The translations under genes and the position numbers were made by a program. A stretch of DNA of 32,324 bases from positions 1-32,324 of the forward strand of contig JAJDNG010000007.1 in the NCBI GenBank assembly GCA_022340845.1, read 5' to 3'. Below are positions 19,673-27,184 of the stretch, one piece after another. Origin of the DNA: Gammaproteobacteria bacterium. GTDB taxonomy: Bacteria > Pseudomonadota > Gammaproteobacteria > SZUA-152. The notes below the pieces were generated by a model that was not told where the DNA came from, did not search any database, and saw nothing but the letters and a program-made list of their open reading frames with translations. How positions within the stretch are numbered: the first letter of the stretch is position 1; the number at the start of each line of letters is the position of its first letter.

Positions 19673-19696
19673 TGTTTGGGAATATATTCCCAAACA
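19673..19696. promoter_or_regulatory. 24-bp perfect palindrome, operator-like
   Basis: TGTTTGGGAATATATTCCCAAACA is identical to its reverse complement; sits at the expected +1. Confidence 0.85.
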
Positions 19697-19701
19697 TAGG
19701 C

Positions 19702-19837
19702 TGGGTGTCACTACAGACAGAAACCGTGCACCCATCGCTCGGTAAAGTGGAAAACATTACCGGCATCACGGCAGTAGCACCTACGGGAGGGAGAGGTCAT
19801 GCGAAGGACATGCGATGACAATGGTGTTTCTGCCGTG
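19702..19837 (+). ncRNA. structured 5' leader: three consecutive predicted hairpins
   Basis: TGGGTGT(19702-19708)/GCACCCA(19728-19734, one G-U); CGGTAA(19740-19745)/TTACCG(19757-19762); CACGGCAG(19767-19774)/CTGCCGTG(19830-19837) enclosing AGCACC/GGTGTT and GTCAT/ATGAC. Confidence 0.55.
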
Positions 19838-19885
19838 TATTTATCCATTCACACAATCAATATTGTTATCAGAGTTTATCTCTAA
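19799..19885 (+). CDS. possible leader peptide (28 aa)
   Basis: MRRTCDDNGVSAVYLSIHTINIVIRVYL*, preceded by GGGAGGGAGAGG; lies inside the structured leader. Confidence 0.35.
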   Translation: MRRTCDDNGVSAVYLSIHTINIVIRVYL

Positions 19886-20045
19886 CCATTAAAACTGATG
19901 CGAAATCACGTCCATCAATAAATATGCCGAACCAGCGCATGAAGCGAGTCGGTTATAACCCAGGTATAAAAACTGTCGGCGATCTAATTACAAAATAACA
20001 GCCCTGTTGCAATGGGCATAACCTATTTTTCCAAGAGGAGGCGTT

Positions 20046-21521
20046 ATGAACTACAGACATCTTTTACTACTCGTCACTCTGTCGTCAACGATGGCATTGA
20101 TCGGCGGTTGTGGTGATTCCGGTAATACCGGTAACGCCAGTTCTTCAGAATCGATTAAATCCGTCGGTGTAGTCAGCAGTGTAAACAGTGGCCAAAGCAT
20201 TAATGTCAACGGTGTAACATACGCTACCGGCCAGAGTGAAGTTGTCAATGAAGAAGATGGCGAGCTCGATGTGGGTATGGTGGTCACGGTAGACGGTACT
20301 ATGGACGAGGATGCTAACACCGGGGAAGCACACAATATCCACTATGAAGCTGAAATCAAAGGCGTAGTGATTGTCAACGATGTCATGGGCAGCAATTCGC
20401 TGAACGTGATGGGGCAGACGGTTCTGGTGGACGATTTGACAATGTTTGTAAGTGAATATCCAAATTACGCCACCTTGGATTCCATCCCGATCAATGCTTA
20501 TGTGGAAGTCAGCGGACTAATGCTCAACGACGGCACATTAAAAGCTACACGTATTGAATTGGAATCGGAAACGTATATGGCGGGAATGCTACTTAAGGTC
20601 AAAGGTAAAATCACTGACGTAGGTGACATGTATTTCACCATAAATGATCTCACTGTAATGTATAACGACACTACGGATTTCATTAATTTAAGCAAAGAAG
20701 ATTTGATGGCGGATATCTGCGTAAAAGTGTTAAGTACACAAGCATTCGACCCCAATACCATGAATTTAACCGCTGACAGTGTCCAAATGAAACACAATGG
20801 CGTGGACGCTGATCATGGTGAAAAAGTGGAGTTGTACGGTGAGGTGACCAGCGATGGAGTGATTGACAATGTGTTCGTATTAAATGACCAGCCGGTGATG
20901 CTTACCGACCGTACGCACTTTGTGCATGGCACCATGGCGGACATTGTCAAAGGCGCAATGCTGCAGGCCAAAGGCCACCTGGATGAAAATAACGTACTGG
21001 TTGCGGAAAAAATTAAATTCCAGAAACCGCATAATGTCATAATCTCCGGTATTGTCGATGCAGTGAATGCGGAAGAAAATTACCTGCAGGTCATGGGCGC
21101 CATGGTTTATGTGGACGAAAACACCTGGTTGAAAGACCATCCCCACAATGGCGGTGAAATCCCAAACAATCCTGATCCTGTGGCTGGTACTAATGAAATG
21201 TTCGCTTTTGGTCTGAGTGATATTGAAGCTGGGAATTTTGTCATGGTTCACGGTGCTTATATGCAGCAAAAACAAGCCATTGAGGCGCGCAAACTCCAGC
21301 GTAAAAAACCGGATCATCCGGCGCAAGTCCATGTGGCAGGTCCGGTAACCGCTATTGACAGCGATAACAATCTTCTGGAAATCGCCGGAGTAAAAGTCGA
21401 TATATCCGGTTTTACCAACCTGACTCCCAGTTTAGGAGATAGGGCCAGTGCCACCGGTGGTTACGATCAAGAATCCATGATCTTAATTCCAATGGAAATG
21501 GATATCGAACCCAAAGAATAA
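20046..21521 (+). CDS. DUF5666-like multi-repeat lipoprotein
   Basis: Lipobox ALIGGCG; about six repeats such as VGVVSSVNSGQSINVNGVTY, IKGVVIVNDVMGSNSLNVMGQTV, ISGIVDAVNAEENYLQVMGAMV; SD aagaggagg. Confidence 0.8.
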   Translation: MNYRHLLLLVTLSSTMALIGGCGDSGNTGNASSSESIKSVGVVSSVNSGQSINVNGVTYATGQSEVVNEEDGELDVGMVVTVDGTMDEDANTGEAHNIHYEAEIKGVVIVNDVMGSNSLNVMGQTVLVDDLTMFVSEYPNYATLDSIPINAYVEVSGLMLNDGTLKATRIELESETYMAGMLLKVKGKITDVGDMYFTINDLTVMYNDTTDFINLSKEDLMADICVKVLSTQAFDPNTMNLTADSVQMKHNGVDADHGEKVELYGEVTSDGVIDNVFVLNDQPVMLTDRTHFVHGTMADIVKGAMLQAKGHLDENNVLVAEKIKFQKPHNVIISGIVDAVNAEENYLQVMGAMVYVDENTWLKDHPHNGGEIPNNPDPVAGTNEMFAFGLSDIEAGNFVMVHGAYMQQKQAIEARKLQRKKPDHPAQVHVAGPVTAIDSDNNLLEIAGVKVDISGFTNLTPSLGDRASATGGYDQESMILIPMEMDIEPKE

Positions 21522-21554
21522 ATTCCTCTAAAAAAAGCAGTACCCAGAGCTATT

Positions 21555-21579
21555 AAGGCGGTTTCGACCGCCTTTTTTT
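21555..21579 (+). terminator. Rho-independent terminator
   Basis: AAGGCGGTttcgACCGCCTTTTTTT. Confidence 0.92.
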
Positions 21580-21702
21580 ATTGCCCCGCCAATGTGATAT
21601 TGTCTTGTGTGGTACCTTAGCACTGAGTTAGATGAGCACTTGTACTCACAGTAGGTCACCCAAATATAAGGCAGATAACTCAAATCGCAGCAGGAAAAAC
21701 CC

Positions 21703-23520
21703 ATGCCCGCACCTTTTAAACGCACCGAAACCCCCAGCGCGGACCGCAATGCCTTGTATAACCTTAATGCATTGCTACCTTACATTTGGGAATTCCGTGG
21801 CCGCGTATCGTTGGCACTGGCCTGCTTGATATTCTCGAAGCTGGCGACCGTGGGTATACCCATTACTTTAAAGGAAATCGTAGATAGCCTGGACAGCACG
21901 ATCACCACAACCATCGTGTTGCCGGTGACCTTGTTGTTTGCCTACGGATTATTGCGCCTGGCCAGCTCTTTTTTTAATGAAATGCGGGATGTATTATTTA
22001 CCCGGGTGCGTTATCGCGCCATGCGCCGCCTGACCATACGCACCCTGGAGCATCTGCACAACCTTTCGCTGCGTTTTCATTTGGAAAGAAAAACAGGTGC
22101 TCTCAGCAGCGACTTGCAGCGCGGCGCCGCCAGTTTGAGTTCGCTGCTGAACTATTTTATTTTCAGTATCATCCCAGTATCCGTGGAGTTTTTATTAATC
22201 GCCGGCTATTTGTTTGTGCAATACGATGCTGTGTTTACCGTTATTATCGGCGCTAGTGTTATTGTCTATATTGTCTTTACCTTCAAGGTAATGAACTGGC
22301 GCGTGGAATACCGCCATCAAATGAACCGGTTGGAATCCCAGGCCAACAACGAAGCCATAGACAGCTTAATCAATTACGAAACGGTTAAATACTTCAACAA
22401 CGAAACGTTCGAAGCCAGGCGCTGCAATGACACTTTGGATCAGTGGGAAGATAAAGCGGTACTGAGTCAGTTTTCCATGTCCGCCCTGAATTTCGGCCAA
22501 GGGGCCATCATTGCGGTTGCGATCACCTTCATTATGTTTTTCGCCGCTAACCAAGTGGCGCATGACAAGATGACCCTGGGTGAGTTGGTGATGATCAACA
22601 CTTTCTTGCTGCAATTGTTTATACCGTTGAATTTTCTCGGCGTCGTTTATCGCTCCATACGCTACTCGTTAGCGGATATGGACCGCTTGGTGAAATTACT
22701 GGAACAGGAACCTGAAATCAACGATGTCCCGCAGGCCAAGTCATTGGTCATCCGGGAAGGGGGGGTGCGTTTCGAACACGTGCAATTCGCCTATCAAGCC
22801 GAACGGCAAATATTATTTGACGTGGATTTTACCATCGAGCCAGGTCAAAAAGTTGCCGTCGTCGGGCACAGTGGTGCCGGTAAATCCACTCTGGCTCGAT
22901 TAATGTTCCGCTTCTACGATGTGACCGGCGGCAGGATAACCATAGACGATCAAGACATACGCAACGTGACCCAGGAAAGCCTGCGCCGCGCCATCGGCAT
23001 TGTCCCCCAGGACACGGTGTTGTTTAACGATACTATTTACTACAACCTGGCCTACGCTAATCCCGAAGCCAGCAAACAGGATGTCATTAACGCCGCCAAA
23101 AAAGCGCACATCCACGAATTCATCCATTCATTACCGGATCAATATGACACCGTCGTGGGCGAGCGTGGCTTGAAACTTTCCGGGGGTGAAAAACAGCGCG
23201 TCGCCATTGCCAGAACCATCTTAAAAGACCCCAAAATCCTCATATTCGACGAAGCCACTTCCGCCCTGGACACCAAAAGCGAACAAGCCATTTTAAAAGA
23301 GCTCAAAGCTACTGCGGTAAATCATACTACGTTGGTTATTGCCCATAGACTATCCACCATTGTGGATGCTGACCGTATACTGGTATTGGATTCAGGAAAA
23401 GTGCTGGAACACGGCAATCATAATCAACTGCTGGAAAAACAAGGTGTATATGCAAACATGTGGACGTTGCAACAAAAAGAGCAGAAAAAACTGGCAGACT
23501 CGGCTGAGGAAGGGAAATAG
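21703..23520 (+). CDS. Atm1-type (heavy-metal/Fe-S class) ABC exporter, fused permease/ATPase
   Basis: NYETVKYFNNE, Walker A GHSGAGKST, LSGGEKQRVAIART, ILIFDEATSALDTKSE. Confidence 0.9.
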   Translation: MPAPFKRTETPSADRNALYNLNALLPYIWEFRGRVSLALACLIFSKLATVGIPITLKEIVDSLDSTITTTIVLPVTLLFAYGLLRLASSFFNEMRDVLFTRVRYRAMRRLTIRTLEHLHNLSLRFHLERKTGALSSDLQRGAASLSSLLNYFIFSIIPVSVEFLLIAGYLFVQYDAVFTVIIGASVIVYIVFTFKVMNWRVEYRHQMNRLESQANNEAIDSLINYETVKYFNNETFEARRCNDTLDQWEDKAVLSQFSMSALNFGQGAIIAVAITFIMFFAANQVAHDKMTLGELVMINTFLLQLFIPLNFLGVVYRSIRYSLADMDRLVKLLEQEPEINDVPQAKSLVIREGGVRFEHVQFAYQAERQILFDVDFTIEPGQKVAVVGHSGAGKSTLARLMFRFYDVTGGRITIDDQDIRNVTQESLRRAIGIVPQDTVLFNDTIYYNLAYANPEASKQDVINAAKKAHIHEFIHSLPDQYDTVVGERGLKLSGGEKQRVAIARTILKDPKILIFDEATSALDTKSEQAILKELKATAVNHTTLVIAHRLSTIVDADRILVLDSGKVLEHGNHNQLLEKQGVYANMWTLQQKEQKKLADSAEEGK

Positions 23521-23522
23521 TC

Positions 23523-24203
23523 TTATTGTTGCTTGTGCAGAAACTGCTGAAGAAACCACTGTTGCGTGTGAGCGGCGATTTGTTCCAATACTTTTGGGTT
23601 GTGGGAATCGTGAGTGGTGCCGGAGATGATCTCGAGGCGGTGTTTGGTATCCAATGCTTCTATCGCATCCCGGTTCCATTGAAGTTGTGCGCGGTCCTTG
23701 TCGCCGGAAATCAACAAGGTGGGTGCTTTGACCCGCTGGAGATAATTTTTTATAAGTTCAGGTTTTGCGTTGCTCAGCGCCAGCGCTGAGATGCAATCCG
23801 TGCGTTCGGTAGCTGCGGCCAATGCGGCGGCGGCGCTCATATTGGTTCCAAAAATGCCAATTGGAAATTTACCCAGTGCTTCATCATGAGTTATCCATTC
23901 TATCGTACAAACCAAGCGCGAAGCGATGAGTTGAATATTGGCGTCATAACCACGTTGTTTCGATAAAGCGCGCTCACCCGGCGTGAGTAAATCGATTAGC
24001 ACGGACGCAACGCCAGCGTCAGTCAGCAGATTGGCGACATGGCGATTGATCGGGCTGAAACGACTGCTTGATAGACCGTGTGCAAAAATAACAATCCCTT
24101 TGACCGGTTCAAGGGATTGGACAATTCCGGTGAGTGTCACGCCGTTGACCGACACGTAAATATCACGGTATTTTTTTGTAGACTGTTCAGCCATGGAAAC
24201 CAT
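23523..24203 (-). CDS. alpha/beta hydrolase (dienelactone-hydrolase-like), nucleophile apparently lost
   Basis: IVIFAHGLSSSR, APTLLISGDKD, and TTHDSH near the C-terminus; the nucleophile elbow reads GTNMSA. Confidence 0.8.
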   Translation of the reverse strand: MVSMAEQSTKKYRDIYVSVNGVTLTGIVQSLEPVKGIVIFAHGLSSSRFSPINRHVANLLTDAGVASVLIDLLTPGERALSKQRGYDANIQLIASRLVCTIEWITHDEALGKFPIGIFGTNMSAAAALAAATERTDCISALALSNAKPELIKNYLQRVKAPTLLISGDKDRAQLQWNRDAIEALDTKHRLEIISGTTHDSHNPKVLEQIAAHTQQWFLQQFLHKQQ

Positions 24204-24494
24204 CCTGTTTCGTTGCCAAACGCGGGCAATTTATCGCATACCAGCGTAACTTTACCAACGGCTGTCGGCTTCCGGCGCGTTCATTTACTTAAGGCCCGCG
24301 ATCGTTTGTTAAATTACGTGGAAGGTGTACAAAATGTATTCAAAGACTCATTTGTGCACAAAATCTGGTACATCATAAGCTCGTGCGTGCGGCCAGTTGT
24401 GGTTACCGCCAAGCCATTAAAACCATAGTCCAATCACTTTACTTCTGCAATGAAATATATCAATGATGGATTTCACGATAACCTTGCGTGGTTA

Positions 24495-25250
24495 CTATAA
24501 CATTGGCAGTGGTGTGAGATTCAGCATGGCGCACAAAGATTGGGCATTGTCCGCGGCATAACCGGCTTCGTCGTTATCAAAATAGCAGTAAATGCTCAGC
24601 CCTTGTTGTTGCCATGCACTAATGACGTTGCTCCAACCGGACAATGACTGCCTGGAATAACTGCCTTGATAGGCGCCCTTCGGTCCATGCAAACGGATGT
24701 AGACGAAATCTGTGGTGATTTCCTTGGGCGATAAGACATTGTCCAACTCGTAGATGCAAAACGCAGTTCGGTGTAGTGACAGTAACTCCAACGCATGCGG
24801 ATTAATCCAGCTTTGATCACGAAACTCAAACGTATAACGAAATTCGCGGCTCAATGACTGCAAAAACTCACTAAAGCGTGTTTCGTTGTATTTCCATTTG
24901 GGCGGCAGTTGAAACAAGATCGGGCCAAGCGTATCGCCCAATGCGGTTATACGGTTAAAAAATTCTCTGATGCTTGCGCCCGGGTCTTTTAGTTTTTTCA
25001 TGTGGGTAATGTAACGGCTGGCTTTGACCGCAAATTGGAACCCCGTGGGTGCCAGTTCCCGCCAATGTTCCAGAGTTTTCTTCTCTGGCAGGTGATAAAA
25101 CGTGTTGTTGATTTCTGTACTGCGAAAATGTCGCAAATAATACTCCAGCATATGATCGCTGGGAGTATCTTCCGGGTAAAACGCACCCCGCCAATGCTTA
25201 TATGACCAACCGGAAGTGCCAACAAATAGTTTGCTTTTGACGTGGTTCAT
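24495..25250 (-). CDS. DUF72 (YecE-like) protein
   Basis: LFVGTSGWSYKHWRGAFYP, EINNTFYHLP, FVYIRLHGP, CYFDNDEAGYAADNA. Confidence 0.93.
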   Translation of the reverse strand: MNHVKSKLFVGTSGWSYKHWRGAFYPEDTPSDHMLEYYLRHFRSTEINNTFYHLPEKKTLEHWRELAPTGFQFAVKASRYITHMKKLKDPGASIREFFNRITALGDTLGPILFQLPPKWKYNETRFSEFLQSLSREFRYTFEFRDQSWINPHALELLSLHRTAFCIYELDNVLSPKEITTDFVYIRLHGPKGAYQGSYSRQSLSGWSNVISAWQQQGLSIYCYFDNDEAGYAADNAQSLCAMLNLTPLPML

Positions 25251-25384
25251 GAGATTAGAAATTCTACGGTTATAACGCTTGTCTGTTGTCAGTAATTAGG
25301 ATTATTCGCAAATTCAACAGCAATTATAGTACTACTGACAATATTATTAATAACCTTATGGAGACCGATTTTCTAATTTGCCAG

Positions 25385-25690
25385 TCATCGCCAGTCCAGC
25401 TTTTCCGGATCAGCAATATTATCGTCACGGTGGTCGATAACTTCCCGTAAAAACGATTCTGACACAGTAAGGCTTTTGTTTGCTTCATACACCCCTTTGC
25501 TGATTGATGCGGAATTAAATACGTCGTGAAATAACCCTGGTTGTCTTCGCTACCAATCGTTTTTTTAACACCAAGATTGTCGTGTCGCCAGACACGAATC
25601 TCTCCATAAGGGATCAAGTTTCTTCGATCTCTGGGATTTTTTGGATGACTATTGACAATCTTCAATGCACGGTTGTAAGGGTAATACGAT
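25385..25690 (-). pseudogene. possible frameshifted gene remnant
   Basis: Upstream frame YNRALKIVNSHPKNPRDRRNLIPYGEIRVWRHDNLGVKKTIGSEDNQG; the next frame gives GLFHDVFNSASISKGVYEANKSLTVSESFLREVIDHRDDNIADPEKLDWR* (25385-25537). Both look protein-like, whereas the 113-aa track ORF becomes low-quality after the junction. Confidence 0.35.
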
Positions 25691-25726
25691 TATGACAAAA
25701 GAATTGCACACCATCGGGAGGTTCTT

Positions 25727-26725
25727 ATGCATAATGTCGCTATCAATGGTTTGGGCCGAATAGGCCGGGCGGTTTTAAAAAACATTATCGGCAGAACTGA
25801 TATCAACGTGAAGGCGGTAAACGATCTGGCACCGATTGCCAACCTGGCCTATTTGTTACGCTATGATTCTGTTTACGGAAAGTTTAAAGGAACACTTGAA
25901 GTGGCCGCTGATGAGCTGCAAATTAATGAACACTCGGTTCAAGTATTGAATCAAGCCAACCCGGAACAATTGCCATGGGAAGAATTAGGCGTGGATTTGG
26001 TGTTTGAATGCACCGGTTTGTTTCGTCATTACATAGATCTTGAAAAACACCTTCAAGCGGGTGCAAAAAAAGTGATTTTATCCGCGCCGCCCAAAGACGC
26101 TGACGTGCCGACTAGAGTCGTCGGGGTTAATAAATTGGATTCGAATTCACCCCCAATTTTTTCCACGGCCAGTTGTACCACCAATTGTGTTGCACCCGTG
26201 GCGGAAATCATGGCCCGACGCATTGGCGTGAAAAAAGCGATCGTGACCACGACCCACGCTTATACCTCCAGTCAGGAAATTGTCGACTCAAGCAGCTCCA
26301 AAGTCGAACGCGGCCGCGCCGGTGCGGCCAATTTGATACCGACGACTACCGGTGCAGCAACCGCAATTATGGATGTACTACCGGATTACCAAGGCCATTT
26401 CGCAGCAATAGCCATACGCGCACCAGTACCAGTAGGGTCTATTGCCGATTTCACTTTTGTCACGGAACGGGAAACTGATGTGATAGAAGTGAATGACATT
26501 TTTAAGCAGGAAGCGGCAGGGGATCGCTACGCAGATGTGCTAGCTGTCATAGACGAACCTATTGTATCTTCCGATATCATCATGGATCCGCATGCGTCAG
26601 TTGTCGATTTAGGCCGTACCCAGGTAGTGGATGGCGATTTGGTGAAAATTATGAGTTGGTACGATAATGAATGGGGATATGCCCATCAAATGGTAAAACA
26701 GGCAGTGGCAGTATTAAAAAAATAA
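25727..26725 (+). CDS. gap: type I glyceraldehyde-3-phosphate dehydrogenase
   Basis: INGLGRIGRAVLKN, active site STASCTTNCVAP, HAYTSSQ, SWYDNEWGYAHQM. Confidence 0.95.
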   Translation: MHNVAINGLGRIGRAVLKNIIGRTDINVKAVNDLAPIANLAYLLRYDSVYGKFKGTLEVAADELQINEHSVQVLNQANPEQLPWEELGVDLVFECTGLFRHYIDLEKHLQAGAKKVILSAPPKDADVPTRVVGVNKLDSNSPPIFSTASCTTNCVAPVAEIMARRIGVKKAIVTTTHAYTSSQEIVDSSSSKVERGRAGAANLIPTTTGAATAIMDVLPDYQGHFAAIAIRAPVPVGSIADFTFVTERETDVIEVNDIFKQEAAGDRYADVLAVIDEPIVSSDIIMDPHASVVDLGRTQVVDGDLVKIMSWYDNEWGYAHQMVKQAVAVLKK

Positions 26726-26764
26726 TTCAAACAAAAATATGTGCGAAACGGATTTCTTATTCGA

Positions 26765-26798
26765 TTGTTGAGGATCTATCGTCAGGTAACCTCAACAA
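26765..26798. other. 9-bp perfect inverted repeat downstream of gap
   Basis: TTGTTGAGG - 16 nt - CCTCAACAA; no U tract. Confidence 0.5.
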
Positions 26799-27184
26799 CA
26801 TCATTAGCCCATTGTGAATACACTCTATTAAAGAGTTTAGTGGAAATGGTGCGCCATACAAGCACATTTTAACAACAAAGCAGCCTGGCTAAATAACTTG
26901 TGCGCAAGATGTGTTAATTGCAGGCCTGGATGCTTTGATTTTCAGTGTCAGCATGGAAGACGCCGCAGCCGGGCGCTTCACACTTAAAGGAAGTCAAGAT
27001 AATTTCCAAAAAAAAGCTTGGCAACAAAAGTCTTTGCTTATAGAATCTCCAATAGCGTCAAACTGGGGAAAGTCATAGTGCATGATTGTGACCAACGCAG
27101 TAATTTGATCATAATTACGCGAAAGACCCAATCACACCTTTCTTTCTAACTTATGTTGTTAACTTACGCTTTCTTATTTATCCA

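Noticed and set aside
19697-20045. Cyclic-di-GMP (GEMM) riboswitch in the DUF5666 leader
   Set aside because: The conserved GEMM core sequences were not recognisable; the leader is treated as an unclassified structure.
24351-24362. TTTGTGCACAAA palindrome
   Set aside because: Short 12-bp palindrome far from a clear promoter; no second copy noticed.
26893-27078. Open frame ...QDVLIAGLDALIFSVSMEDAAAGRFTLKGSQDNFQKKAWQQKSLLIESPIASNWGKS* in the gap after gap
   Set aside because: Short, no clear SD or recognisable family; could be a remnant but not supportable without a search.
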